A stretch of DNA of 64,000 nucleotides from positions 1,798,001-1,862,000 of the forward strand of contig NC_018526.1 in the NCBI RefSeq assembly GCF_000294495.1, in the 5' to 3' direction. The stretch comes from Streptococcus suis S735. Its GTDB lineage: Bacteria; Bacillota; Bacilli; Lactobacillales; Streptococcaceae. The notes below the pieces were generated by a model. That model searched no databases. It was not told where the DNA came from and saw only the letters and a list, made by a program, of their open reading frames with translations. The translations under genes were made by a program, and so were the position numbers. Shown in pieces: positions 17,375 to 25,849 of the stretch. Each line of letters opens with the position of its first letter. The stretch's first letter is position 1.

Positions 17375-18638
17375 GAGGTGTTTTTTGGTTACGTGCCAGC
17401 CAGTAGAAGACATAGAGGACTAACAAACCAGTTGCAGCTAGGAAAAGTCCGCTAATCTGATTGACAGTCAAGATTAAGACCAAACCCGAAACCAACAGTC
17501 GAGTAAAGGCTTGACCTAGCATAAAATAGGTTGATACCGCTCCGCCAATGGTCGCCAACTGCTCCTCTGGCATAGAATTGACAAACTTAGCGTTAAACTT
17601 AGGTCCACTAGCTCCAGAACTAATTCCCATTGTAGTAAGGAAGAAGAAAATAATTGGCAGTTGATGAAGCAACATTCCGACAAAAACGCCAAGAAGAGAG
17701 AAAGTGGCTGCCACTTCCAGCGTCACCATGCTGGTATTTTTGAAAAGGGTAAAGACTAAGGTCGAGCCCAGAATATGTCCGATAAAGAAGATCAGAATGG
17801 TCAGGGCAAGGGTTGTTTCAACATTGAGGAAGACGAGGCCTGGGTCTTCGCTAATCAGCAGGACCAGAATAGGATAGAGAATCGCTCCACAGGCGTTGAT
17901 AAGAGGGTTGGTAATCAGGACCAGGCGGAACTCGGGTATCTTGCGCAGCTCCACGATTGCTTGCTTGAAAGAAGCTAGAATGCCTGGTCCCTTGGTTTTT
18001 GGCTCAGTCTGGTTCGGCTGCTCCGCTATTTTCAAAGGCTGCTCCGTCAGGAGTTTGCGAAAGGCTGGCGTCAGCAGCTGCATGATGAGAAGGGAGGCTA
18101 AAAAGGTGCCGGCGTTGAGAAAGGCCAGGTTTTGGTAGGAGAGGAGGCCGACCAAGAGGGCAGAGAGGGCCTGAAAGGCGATGTTGAGGAGGCTGGTCAC
18201 GGTCTGGCGAAAGGCCGAGTACTGCTCCCGCTCTTCTTTGGGCGCTACGCGTAATCCCAGAGGTGTATAGAGGCCGTTTTCATAGAAGCCAGCGAAGTCT
18301 GCAAAGACATTGAAGCTAGCTGCCACTACGACAATCCAGAGGGCTGGCTCAAAGCCCATGCAGAATCCGAGGATGAGGTAGAGAAGGACACGAAAGAGTA
18401 AGGTCAGCTTGATGGTGCTGATTTTATTGACCGTCTTGTCTGCTAGATAGCCCGTAAAGAGCCCCATAAAGCTAGGGAAGATTTCCGAGAAGGTCACGAT
18501 CGCCAGAGCCAGACGACTGTTGGGCACCAGTAAAACATAGTTCATCAATGCCAGATAATAGACCACATCGCCAAAATTGGACAACATATCCGCAGTCAGT
18601 ACCCATAGGTAAGTAGCATTTTTCAAAATCTTTTTCAT
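17358..18638 (-). CDS. Major facilitator superfamily transporter
   Basis: A 426-residue membrane protein with about 12 hydrophobic segments and a central cytoplasmic loop rich in Gln, Glu and Pro (EQPLKIAEQPNQTEPKTK). The loop between segments 2 and 3 carries GYLADKTVNK, a form of the MFS motif DRxGRR. It resembles Gram-positive drug or unknown-substrate MFS carriers of the MFS_3 kind. The substrate is unknown. A perfect 14-bp palindrome (18665-18678) lies just upstream of the start and may be an operator. It has its own terminator, so it is monocistronic. Confidence 0.85.
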   Translation of the reverse strand: MKKILKNATYLWVLTADMLSNFGDVVYYLALMNYVLLVPNSRLALAIVTFSEIFPSFMGLFTGYLADKTVNKISTIKLTLLFRVLLYLILGFCMGFEPALWIVVVAASFNVFADFAGFYENGLYTPLGLRVAPKEEREQYSAFRQTVTSLLNIAFQALSALLVGLLSYQNLAFLNAGTFLASLLIMQLLTPAFRKLLTEQPLKIAEQPNQTEPKTKGPGILASFKQAIVELRKIPEFRLVLITNPLINACGAILYPILVLLISEDPGLVFLNVETTLALTILIFFIGHILGSTLVFTLFKNTSMVTLEVAATFSLLGVFVGMLLHQLPIIFFFLTTMGISSGASGPKFNAKFVNSMPEEQLATIGGAVSTYFMLGQAFTRLLVSGLVLILTVNQISGLFLAATGLLVLYVFYWLARNQKTPQNQSV

Positions 18639-18664
18639 GATAATCCCTTTCTTTTGATTAATTT

Positions 18665-18678
18665 TCAGAATATTCTGA
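18665..18678. promoter_or_regulatory. Palindrome upstream of the MFS gene
   Basis: TCAGAATATTCTGA is a perfect 14-bp palindrome 27-40 bp upstream of the MFS start codon, where a repressor could block transcription. The binding protein is unknown. Confidence 0.4.
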
Positions 18679-18729
18679 TTTTTTGTCCTACAGAGGAGCC
18701 TGGATAGACCTTCCTCTGCGATTATTCTT

Positions 18730-19389
18730 TTACATAGAGTAAATATTTAATGTAGAAAATGCCATATCACCCGTCACCAAGAGAATCTTTTCTTTTGGCT
18801 CAGATGCGTAGTTGTTAGTTGTTGACATGGCGCTATCCAACTCTACAACCGCTTGCCAGTCAGCAGGCAGATAGAGTGTGATATTTGAGAAGGCCGCATC
18901 GATATGAAAATCTGCCTTATTACCCAGAATCACCGCCTGATCAAAATAGACTGTACTAGATCCAAAGGCTACATCCACACTATCATGGATAAAATTTTCC
19001 TCATGGATGTATCGAGTCGAGGAACCAAAAGCTGTATCGCGTCCCTTATCGCCAATCACCCCTGTGACAACTCCATGAGCCAGTCTGCGCTTCCTTGGTT
19101 TAAAAATTAGTTTCAAGCCAAGACAGAGTAAGACAAGCGACAGAAACATGTTCCAAGTCCCAAACTCCACCCATTCATAGACAGAGTTGGCAGCTATAAA
19201 AGCTAGGCCGAAACAAAAGATACTGGCAAGCCAATCCAACTTTACCAAGCGGTGAAAACCTGTCACAAAGGTTAATACAAACCAGACAGTGGTCCAAAAG
19301 GGCATTGCCAAATGCAAACCCAATGACTCCCTCAACAAGACCAAAACCGCCAGTCCTATAACTGCAGCTCCAATTAATAAACGTTTCAT
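18730..19389 (-). CDS. LiaF-like membrane protein paired with a LytTR regulator
   Basis: A 219-residue protein. The first 105 residues form about four membrane segments; after a basic KPRKRR stop-transfer, the rest is a soluble beta-rich domain with repeated FGSST, AFSNITLYLPADWQ and DMAFSTLNIY strands, as in the C-terminal domain of LiaF/VraT-type proteins. It starts 4 bp after the LytTR gene and is surely co-transcribed. It lacks an adjacent LiaRS. The pairing suggests a membrane partner that controls the LytTR protein. No terminator of good quality is visible downstream. Confidence 0.78.
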   Translation of the reverse strand: MKRLLIGAAVIGLAVLVLLRESLGLHLAMPFWTTVWFVLTFVTGFHRLVKLDWLASIFCFGLAFIAANSVYEWVEFGTWNMFLSLVLLCLGLKLIFKPRKRRLAHGVVTGVIGDKGRDTAFGSSTRYIHEENFIHDSVDVAFGSSTVYFDQAVILGNKADFHIDAAFSNITLYLPADWQAVVELDSAMSTTNNYASEPKEKILLVTGDMAFSTLNIYSM

Positions 19390-19393
19390 CTTC

Positions 19394-19840
19394 CTACCTC
19401 ATTTCCTGTAACTTTTCTTTTAATAAATGATAATAATGCCGCGACACGTGGACTTCCTTGTGAGTCTTATAGAAGGAAATCCGACTGGTGCCCGAGAAGG
19501 ACTTATTTAGCGAATAGACTAACTTGCTATTGACAATGGTTGACTTAGCTACCCTACAAAAGTAGATGGGCAAATGCTCCTCAAGTTCATAGAGTTTCAT
19601 CTTAACCTCGTAGGCATCATCGCCTGTATGAGCAAAAATCTTGGTTCCATCCGTTTCAAAGAAAAGTATGTCCCCCAATGAAAGAAAATACTCGCTGCTC
19701 CCCTTGTAAAAAACAAGCGAGGGACGACTAACTTGTTGCAAAGCTTGCTGAATCTGTTCAATCTCTGGTCCCAGCTGGCTGGTTCGGATAACAACTTCAA
19801 CCTGATCTAAGCTGTCATCAAATTCAATCCTAACTTTCAT
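19394..19840 (-). CDS. LytTR-family DNA-binding regulator without receiver domain
   Basis: A 148-residue regulator. An N-terminal stretch of about 45 residues (DQVEVVIRTSQLGPEIEQIQQAL) is followed by a LytTR DNA-binding domain (YKGSSEYFLSLGDILFFETDGTKIFAHT ... FCRVAKSTIVN ... SRHYYHLLKEKL). There is no response-receiver domain and no histidine kinase nearby. I start it at ATG 19840 with GGAGGG upstream. Its promoter has two direct CCACTTAC repeats 21 bp apart, which looks like autoregulation. Architecture and context resemble the LytTR regulatory systems of S. mutans (HdrRM, BrsRM). Confidence 0.88.
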   Translation of the reverse strand: MKVRIEFDDSLDQVEVVIRTSQLGPEIEQIQQALQQVSRPSLVFYKGSSEYFLSLGDILFFETDGTKIFAHTGDDAYEVKMKLYELEEHLPIYFCRVAKSTIVNSKLVYSLNKSFSGTSRISFYKTHKEVHVSRHYYHLLKEKLQEMR

Positions 19841-19864
19841 AGCTCCCTCCTTTTTGATAGCTCT

Positions 19865-19931
19865 ATTATACCAGTTCGACATCCAATTACAAGGGCATTT
19901 CAGTAAGTGGCAAAATTAGACAGGTAAGTGG
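19865..19931 (-). promoter_or_regulatory. LytTR gene promoter with direct repeats
   Basis: TTGTAA (19887-19892) and TATAAT (19865-19870) on the minus strand are 16 bp apart. Two copies of CCACTTAC (19924-19931 and 19903-19910) lie upstream, exactly 21 bp apart, two helical turns. LytTR proteins are known to bind such direct repeats. Confidence 0.72.
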
Positions 19932-19946
19932 TAGAAATAAACTAAG

Positions 19947-19976
19947 AAAAGTCCCTTGCATTACGCGAGGGACTTT
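19947..19976 (-). terminator. Terminator of the AIM24 gene
   Basis: GTCCCT (19951-19956) and AGGGAC (19968-19973), with flanking A/T pairs, form a stem with T-rich sequence on both sides; it may act in both directions. Confidence 0.75.
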
Positions 19977-20017
19977 ATTTTTATTATATGATTTTGAAAA
20001 TTGCAGAGTTTTTCTTC

Positions 20018-20776
20018 TTAAAAAATCGCATCCAGCAACGATGTGCTTCCACCACCACCATCACCACCTGCACCGACAATATGATTGCCAATGACCTGAG
20101 CAAAGGTCTCAATGTTCAAACTCTGTACATAGATTTCTCCATAACCAGTAAAGGTATTAACGATTCCTTCACCTGTACCGATAGATTGGAGGAAACCATT
20201 TTCCATATGGATATTGTAGTCCAAATCACGACTCCAAGCAACCACATGAGCATTGTCAATGGTGATACTTCCACCATCCAAAGTTAGCTTCTTAATAGAA
20301 CCAAACGCATTCGCCAAAAGTGTGCCATGGCCCTCTGTAGTCATCACAAAGAGTCCACCCTGACCACCAAAGAAAGCTTTCCCAACACTCTGGCGTTCCA
20401 TTTTATACTGGGCAGAACCGTCAAGGGCAAGGAAGGCACCATCATTTAGTCGATATTGCTCTGCACCAAGTTCCAAGGCAATAACCTGACCTGGCGTTGA
20501 AGGCGCAAGTGCAATTTTTCCATCGTCACTATTGGAAATGGCTTGCGTGATAAACATAGATTCGCCTGATACCATTGACCGACCGATGGCCCCCATCAAT
20601 TTACCAAAACCTGAACCACCACGCGCATTGAGCTTGGTATTCAAGGTCACACTCGGCGTATGGTAGACCATGCTCCCCTGTTGAATATAAGCTGATTCAC
20701 CAGCTTCCAAGGCGATTTCCACCAAAGGAAACTGCATATTACTATCGATAGTATATTTCATCCGATTGTCTGACAT
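20018..20776 (-). CDS. AIM24/TIGR00266 family protein
   Basis: A 252-residue cytoplasmic protein of the AIM24 (DUF124) family. The first half is typical (FPLVEIALEAGESAYIQQGSMVYHTPSV), followed by ARGGSGFGKLMGAIGRSMVSGESMFITQ. It ends in a Gly-rich tail (GNHIVGAGGDGGGGSTS). These proteins form beta-prism folds; the bacterial function is unknown. It has a strong promoter 115 bp upstream and a terminator after it, so it is monocistronic. Confidence 0.88.
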   Translation of the reverse strand: MSDNRMKYTIDSNMQFPLVEIALEAGESAYIQQGSMVYHTPSVTLNTKLNARGGSGFGKLMGAIGRSMVSGESMFITQAISNSDDGKIALAPSTPGQVIALELGAEQYRLNDGAFLALDGSAQYKMERQSVGKAFFGGQGGLFVMTTEGHGTLLANAFGSIKKLTLDGGSITIDNAHVVAWSRDLDYNIHMENGFLQSIGTGEGIVNTFTGYGEIYVQSLNIETFAQVIGNHIVGAGGDGGGGSTSLLDAIF

Positions 20777-20897
20777 AGTTGACTCCTATTTTTTACGAAA
20801 GGTCCTGTTAACCACAGGATAGCCATAATAAACCTAGAACAAGCTAAAATAAACCAAGTATCATTTATCTCTTCATTTGTTCTGTTGTGATAATACA

Positions 20898-20926
20898 ATT
20901 TTATCTCATTCAAAAAAACTTGTCAA
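20898..20926 (-). promoter_or_regulatory. AIM24 gene promoter
   Basis: TTGACA (20921-20926), 17 bp, TAAAAT (20898-20903) on the minus strand. The implied 5' leader of about 115 nt is long; I see no riboswitch in it. Confidence 0.78.
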
Positions 20927-20955
20927 GGATTTCCCGGTCATTCAGATAAAATTTA

Positions 20956-20976
20956 CAGGAAAAACCGAACTTCCTG
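20956..20976 (-). terminator. Possible terminator after carbonic anhydrase
   Basis: A short CAGGAA/TTCCTG stem (20956-20961 and 20971-20976) is followed by TAAATTTTAT on the minus strand; weak. Confidence 0.4.
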
Positions 20977-20983
20977 AGCATTC

Positions 20984-21478
20984 CTATATAACTTCTGTTA
21001 TACGACCCGTATCCACATCATAAACCGCACCAGAAATTTCAACGTCGTCAGGTATGAGCGGAGATTGTTTCAAGAGAGCAATATCCTCCCGCACGCTTTC
21101 TTCAATGTCTGTAAAAGGAAGAAAGTCCTGACCAGCCACATCCACTCCCAAATCTCGCTTGAGTTGGACTGCAAATTCTTCATTGGTAAAGGTCTGTGCA
21201 CCGCAGTCTGTATGGTGGAGGACAACGATTTCCCATGTACCGAGCTGCTGCTGGGAAATGACTAGCGAGCGAATCATGTCTTCTGTCACGCGCCCACCCG
21301 CATTCCGCAGAATGTGAGCATCCCCCAGAGCCAAGCCTAAGGCCTGCGCCACGTGAAGCCGTGAGTCCATACAGGTCACGATAGCCACCTTGGTCTTTGG
21401 ACGAAGAGGCAAATGGTAATCACCATGCAGGTCAACATAGGCCTTGTTGGCCTTCATAAAGTTTTGAAAATAAGACAT
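20984..21478 (-). CDS. Beta-class carbonic anhydrase
   Basis: Interconverts CO2 and bicarbonate. The 164-residue protein has the beta-class zinc ligands and dyad CMDSR (about residues 36-40) and HHTDCG (about 87-92), plus RNAGGRVTED. It is short, like the single-domain enzymes of streptococci, where carbonic anhydrase supports growth at low CO2. It lies downstream of radA but a 19-bp palindrome and a gap of 123 bp separate them. AGGAGG precedes the ATG. Confidence 0.93.
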   Translation of the reverse strand: MSYFQNFMKANKAYVDLHGDYHLPLRPKTKVAIVTCMDSRLHVAQALGLALGDAHILRNAGGRVTEDMIRSLVISQQQLGTWEIVVLHHTDCGAQTFTNEEFAVQLKRDLGVDVAGQDFLPFTDIEESVREDIALLKQSPLIPDDVEISGAVYDVDTGRITEVI

Positions 21479-21501
21479 AGGACCTCCTTGTCTGATGAGA
21501 A

Positions 21502-21520
21502 TTTCTGAAATTTTCAGAAA
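21502..21520. promoter_or_regulatory. Palindrome upstream of carbonic anhydrase
   Basis: TTTCTGAAA-T-TTTCAGAAA is a perfect 9-1-9 palindrome 24-42 bp upstream of the carbonic anhydrase start codon. It may be an operator or simply a stable hairpin in the leader. Confidence 0.4.
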
Positions 21521-21601
21521 TAGGTTAGACCTAGCTTATCACATTCCCGACTATTTGTCGCAAAAAGAGGAGCGACTAGCTGTAACTCCCGAATGATTTC
21601 A

Positions 21602-22969
21602 TCAGTTGAATACTTTCTGCAAGACTTCGCCAATGGTGGTCACGCCGATAACGGTGATTTCCTTGGGCACCTTGATACCTGTCAGGGAATTTTTGGGGGC
21701 ATAAACCTTGGTAAAGCCCAATTTGGCGGCTTCGTTAATCCGTTGTTCAATACGATTGACGCGGCGGATTTCCCCTGTCAGACCGATTTCGCCCATAAAG
21801 CACTCTTGTGGGTTGGTTGGCTTGTCCTTGTAACTGGAAGCAAGGGCAACTGCGACTGCCAGGTCAATAGCTGGCTCATCCAGTTTGACACCGCCTGCTG
21901 ATTTGAGGTAGGCGTCTTGGTTTTGGAGCAGCAGGCCTGCCCGTTTTTCCAAAACCGCCATAATCAAGCTAGCACGGTTGAAATCCAGTCCTGTCGTGGT
22001 CCGCTTGGCATTGCCAAACATAGTCGGCGTCACCAGAGCCTGCACTTCCGCAAGGATTGGGCGGGTACCCTCCATGGTCACGACAATAGCCGAGCCAGTC
22101 GCTCCGTCCAGACGCTCTTCCAGAAAGACCTCACTTGGATTGAGGACTTCGACCAAGCCCTGCGACTGCATTTCAAAAATGCCGATTTCATTGGTGGAGC
22201 CGAAGCGATTTTTGACCGCCCGCAAGATACGGAAGGTGTGCTGCCGCTCGCCTTCAAAATAGAGAACGGTGTCTACCATGTGCTCCAAGGTCCGCGGTCC
22301 AGCCAAGGTTCCTTCCTTGGTCATGTGGCCGACGATAAAGGTTGCGATATTGTTGGTCTTGGCAATCTGCATGAGCTCATTGGTCACTTCACGTACCTGA
22401 CTGACAGAGCCTTGCACGCTGGAGATGTCAGGACTCATAATGGTCTGGATAGAGTCGATAATCAGGAAATCTGGCTTGATTTTCTCAATCTCGGTCCGAA
22501 TGCTCTGCATATTGGTCTCTGCATAGAGATAGAACTCGCTGTCAATGTCGCCCAAGCGTTCCGCTCGCAACTTAATCTGCTGGGCAGACTCTTCCCCCGA
22601 CACATAGAGGACGGTGCCAATGGTAGACAGCTGAGTGGATACTTGCAGGAGCAAGGTGGACTTGCCAATCCCTGGATCGCCGCCAATGAGAACTAGACTC
22701 CCCGGTACCACACCGCCACCGAGGACGCGGTTGAACTCCTCCATGTTAGTCTTAGTGCGAGCCACTTGAATGGATGACACTTCATTGAGTTTCATGGGAC
22801 GGGTCTTCTCACCTGTCAGGCTGACCCGCTCGTTCTTGACTTCAGCGACTTCCACTTCCTCGACAAAGCTAGACCAGGAGCCACAGTTGGGGCAACGACC
22901 CAGGTACTTGGGCGAGTGGTACTCGCAGGATTGACAGACAAAGGTTGTTTTTTTCTTAGCGATGGTCAT
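21602..22969 (-). CDS. radA: DNA repair protein RadA (Sms)
   Basis: RecA-related branch-migration helicase used in recombination and natural transformation. The 455-residue protein has an N-terminal zinc finger (Cys12, Cys15, Cys26, Cys29), Walker A GDPGIGKS (97-104), the RadA signature KNRFG, and a C-terminal Lon-protease-like domain. It is full-length. It follows the histidine phosphatase by 6 bp in a dut-phosphatase-radA operon; this order is common in streptococci. Confidence 0.96.
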   Translation of the reverse strand: MTIAKKKTTFVCQSCEYHSPKYLGRCPNCGSWSSFVEEVEVAEVKNERVSLTGEKTRPMKLNEVSSIQVARTKTNMEEFNRVLGGGVVPGSLVLIGGDPGIGKSTLLLQVSTQLSTIGTVLYVSGEESAQQIKLRAERLGDIDSEFYLYAETNMQSIRTEIEKIKPDFLIIDSIQTIMSPDISSVQGSVSQVREVTNELMQIAKTNNIATFIVGHMTKEGTLAGPRTLEHMVDTVLYFEGERQHTFRILRAVKNRFGSTNEIGIFEMQSQGLVEVLNPSEVFLEERLDGATGSAIVVTMEGTRPILAEVQALVTPTMFGNAKRTTTGLDFNRASLIMAVLEKRAGLLLQNQDAYLKSAGGVKLDEPAIDLAVAVALASSYKDKPTNPQECFMGEIGLTGEIRRVNRIEQRINEAAKLGFTKVYAPKNSLTGIKVPKEITVIGVTTIGEVLQKVFN

Positions 22970-22975
22970 TTCCTC

Positions 22976-23509
22976 CTATAGAGTGTATTCTAGGATTTCG
23001 CAGTAGGCTATAGTTTCTTTGGGAACAAACTGGCGTATCAGCATACCGTGACAGACGATAACGATTCGGTCATAGGCTTTGTATTTTCCAAGGGCCTGTA
23101 AAAATCGCTCTCTCATCTCCGCAGCAGTCTCATAGCGAACAGGTGAAGACTCAGGCACCGCTCCGCTATTTTCCAAAAATAATCGATGAGCTAAGACAGC
23201 CTCGTCTTGACTGGCATTTTGCCCCGTCATATCTGGTCGCCATTCATGAAAAAAGGGCTCGACCATAAGAGGTAGTTGCTGGGCATGAGCAATGTAGGTC
23301 GCAGTTTCCAAGGCCCGTGTGACGCTTGAAGCGACGACTACTTGAGCTTGGGAAAAGATAGGATTACTAGCAATTTCCTGAGCTAAAGTCCGCCCCTTTT
23401 CAGTTAAAGGAGCCAAATCCCGTCCAAAACCTGCATACAGCCGAGGATTATCATGCTGGTCAAACATACTGTAGTCGGGTTCGGAATGCCGCACAAAGAG
23501 AATCTGCAT
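22976..23509 (-). CDS. Histidine phosphatase family protein
   Basis: A 177-residue member of the phosphoglycerate-mutase-like histidine phosphatase family. The catalytic FVRHSEPDY motif is at residues 5-13 and the second histidine lies in VIVCHGMLIRQF near the end. Substrate unknown. It sits between dut (6 bp) and radA (6 bp), so it is probably co-expressed with nucleotide hygiene and DNA repair functions. Confidence 0.88.
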   Translation of the reverse strand: MQILFVRHSEPDYSMFDQHDNPRLYAGFGRDLAPLTEKGRTLAQEIASNPIFSQAQVVVASSVTRALETATYIAHAQQLPLMVEPFFHEWRPDMTGQNASQDEAVLAHRLFLENSGAVPESSPVRYETAAEMRERFLQALGKYKAYDRIVIVCHGMLIRQFVPKETIAYCEILEYTL

Positions 23510-23515
23510 AGTAGT

Positions 23516-23959
23516 CTATTTCCCTGTCGATCCAAATCCGCCCGTCCGAACGCCGTCGGCCTGATCACCGTCAGCCAAGAGGAAGGGGGCAAAAACAGCC
23601 TGCACAATCCGCTCACCAGCTTCCACCACGACGGTTTCCTCTGTGATGTTTCGCATCTGGGCAAAGATGTGGCCTTCGTTGGCTGGATTGCCGTAGTAGT
23701 CCCCGTCGATAACCCCAACCGAGTTAATCAGGACCAGACCCTTCTTGCGAGGATTGGACGAGCGGTCGTAGAGATAGAGGACTTCGTTTGCCTGCATATA
23801 GGCCTTTACACCTGTCGGCACCAGCTTAATCTCGCCTGGCTCCAAGCTGACAGTTTCTGCAGCTTTCAGGTCATAACCTGCTGCATGAGCGGTCTCACGT
23901 TTTGGCAATAAGTTTTCATCAGTAAACTGGCTGACCAGTTCGAATCCACGGATTTTCAT
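23516..23959 (-). CDS. dut: dUTP diphosphatase
   Basis: Hydrolyses dUTP to dUMP, keeping uracil out of DNA and feeding thymidylate synthesis. The 147-residue trimeric-type dUTPase has the five motifs, among them AAGYDLKA, DRSSNPRKKG, GVIDGDYYGN and the C-terminal GGFGSTGK arm. First gene of the dut-phosphatase-radA operon, with a TTGCTT-N17-TATAAT promoter. Confidence 0.95.
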   Translation of the reverse strand: MKIRGFELVSQFTDENLLPKRETAHAAGYDLKAAETVSLEPGEIKLVPTGVKAYMQANEVLYLYDRSSNPRKKGLVLINSVGVIDGDYYGNPANEGHIFAQMRNITEETVVVEAGERIVQAVFAPFLLADGDQADGVRTGGFGSTGK

Positions 23960-24004
23960 AGTAGTTTCCCTTCAATTTCTTCATGCATAATACATACGCT
24001 CTCT

Positions 24005-24033
24005 ATTATAATTTATTCGCAGGCTAAAAGCAA
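24005..24033 (-). promoter_or_regulatory. dut operon promoter
   Basis: TTGCTT (24028-24033), 17 bp, TATAAT (24005-24010) on the minus strand, immediately after the satB terminator. Confidence 0.7.
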
Positions 24034-24059
24034 AACTCCAACCTAGTGGCTGGGGTTTT
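24032..24059 (-). terminator. Terminator of satRAB
   Basis: The arms AAAACTCCAAC and GCTGGGGTTTT (24032-24042, 24049-24059) form a stem with one mismatch, just past the satB stop. Confidence 0.75.
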
Positions 24060-24064
24060 CAACT

Positions 24065-25849
24065 TTATTCAAACACAAACTGGTTGTGGTAAAGTTCGGC
24101 GTAGAAGCCATTTAGTTTGAGAAGTTGGCTGTGGTTGCCTTGCTCGATAACCTTTCCATCCTTGAGGACGATGATTTCATCCGCATTGAGAATGGTTTTG
24201 AGGCGGTGGGCAATGACGAAGCTAGTCCGTCCTGCGATAATGGCCTCCATAGCCTTTTGAATTTTGGCCTCCGTTACGGTATCAACGTTTGAGGTTGCTT
24301 CGTCCAAAATCAAGACTTGTGGGTCTGTCAAAAGCGTACGGGCAATGGAAATCAACTGTTTCTGACCTGTTGAGAAGACATTCTCATCATCGGTCACAAA
24401 GGTTTCATAGCCCTCTGGCAAGCTCATGATGAAGTCGTGGATATGGGTGGCACGAGCTGCGGTTTCCACCATTTCCTGCGAAATGCTTTCATCACCAAAG
24501 CGAATATTGTCCGCAATAGTACCCGAGAATAACACCGACTCCTGCAAGACGATACCGACCTTATTCCGCAAGCTATCCAAATCATATTCCCGAATATCGC
24601 GACCATCAAAGGCCACACTACCACCATTGACATCGTAGAAGCGGTTAATCAAGTTCATAATGGTAGTCTTACCAGATCCCGTCGGACCAACGACCGCCAC
24701 CATCTTACCCTTAGGAGCAGAGATAGACACCTTGTCCAAGACCTTCTGACCTGGCAAGTAGCCAAAGTCGATGTCCTTAATTTCAACACCTTCTTTTAAT
24801 TCGGTAAATAGCGGAGCGTTTTGAGGACGAACTTCCTCAGGCTCATCAAACATTTCCTGAATACGATGAGCTCCTGTGAAAGCTAGCTGCAATTCTGCCC
24901 AGCTGGCAGCAACCTGCATGATTGGCTGGTAATACTGTTGCGAGTATTGAACAAAAGTCACCACCAGACCAAGTGCGGCAGCTGTTTCCAGTGAGCTGTC
25001 ATTGAGAACAATGCTGGAACCTGCAAAGATAACAATGGCCGTATTGACCAAACTCATACCATTCATAAATGGGAAGAGAATCCCACCAAACAAGCGTCCC
25101 TTGAAAGTTGTGCGACGAACTTCTTCATTGAGCTCCAAGAAACCATCAATTGTCTCTTCCTGCACACCTTGTACAATAATCGCTTTTTGTCCAGAAATTT
25201 TCTCGTCCATGTAGGCATTGAGTTTAGACACCGCAGCCTGTTGCTTATCCGTATATTTCCGTGATAGGCGGATGATAACGACCAAGGCAATCAAGGCAAC
25301 TGGCGTAGAAGCAATGGTCACCAAGGCCAAGCGAGTATCCTGACGGAACATCATGATGACCATACCAACATAAAGAGCGATGTTGGTCACCACTTGGGTC
25401 AAGGACTGGTTGAAAGCGTTTTGGATATTGTCCAAATCACTGGTAAAGCGAGAAAGTATATCCCCGTCCTTGTGGCTATCAAAGAAGGCAACTGTCAAGC
25501 GTTCCAGTTTGCCAAACAAGCCCTTACGCATACGGTTGGTCGAATGAGCCACGATACGCGTGAAGAGGAGAGTGTAAATCAAGGAAGCCACAACCGTCGC
25601 CGCATAGGCAAAGAAAAGATTGAGCATAACCCCGTTAAAATCAGCCATGTCTGGCTGAAAGTCAGCCTGACCAGCTTGATTGGCCATAAAGTAAGCCTGC
25701 CCGATTTTCCCCATCTCCGCAATGGCATTTCCAAGGAAAACAGGTGTCTTAACCTGCAGGTAGGTCGCTGCCACAATGGCTAGAAAAATCACAGCAAAGG
25801 ACAGTTTATAGCGTTTAAAATAAAACCAGAAAAAACGTAACGTCTTCAT
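24065..25849 (-). CDS. satB: ABC multidrug exporter subunit SatB
   Basis: Half of a heterodimeric ABC exporter; in S. suis SatAB is a known fluoroquinolone efflux pump. The 594-residue protein has six membrane segments (about 1-320) and a nucleotide-binding domain with Walker [10 protein letters not shown] and a normal Walker B with catalytic Glu (LILDEATS). Its signature motif is degenerate (FSTGQKQ for LSGGQ). It abuts the satA stop directly. The partner has the opposite defects, so together they form one competent ATP site. Naming rests on gene order and family. Confidence 0.9.
   Translation of the reverse strand: MKTLRFFWFYFKRYKLSFAVIFLAIVAATYLQVKTPVFLGNAIAEMGKIGQAYFMANQAGQADFQPDMADFNGVMLNLFFAYAATVVASLIYTLLFTRIVAHSTNRMRKGLFGKLERLTVAFFDSHKDGDILSRFTSDLDNIQNAFNQSLTQVVTNIALYVGMVIMMFRQDTRLALVTIASTPVALIALVVIIRLSRKYTDKQQAAVSKLNAYMDEKISGQKAIIVQGVQEETIDGFLELNEEVRRTTFKGRLFGGILFPFMNGMSLVNTAIVIFAGSSIVLNDSSLETAAALGLVVTFVQYSQQYYQPIMQVAASWAELQLAFTGAHRIQEMFDEPEEVRPQNAPLFTELKEGVEIKDIDFGYLPGQKVLDKVSISAPKGKMVAVVGPTGSGKTTIMNLINRFYDVNGGSVAFDGRDIREYDLDSLRNKVGIVLQESVLFSGTIADNIRFGDESISQEMVETAARATHIHDFIMSLPEGYETFVTDDENVFSTGQKQLISIARTLLTDPQVLILDEATSNVDTVTEAKIQKAMEAIIAGRTSFVIAHRLKTILNADEIIVLKDGKVIEQGNHSQLLKLNGFYAELYHNQFVFE

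Noticed and set aside
18691-18718. Hairpin CAGAGGA/TCCTCTG as terminator of the LiaF-like gene
   Set aside because: A stem exists but no T-run follows on the minus strand, so I did not list it as a terminator.
20777-20897. Riboswitch in the 115-nt leader of the AIM24 gene
   Set aside because: No conserved riboswitch core or terminator/antiterminator pair could be found by eye.
21917-22696. 259-residue open frame antisense to radA
   Set aside because: Fully inside radA with no recognisable motif.
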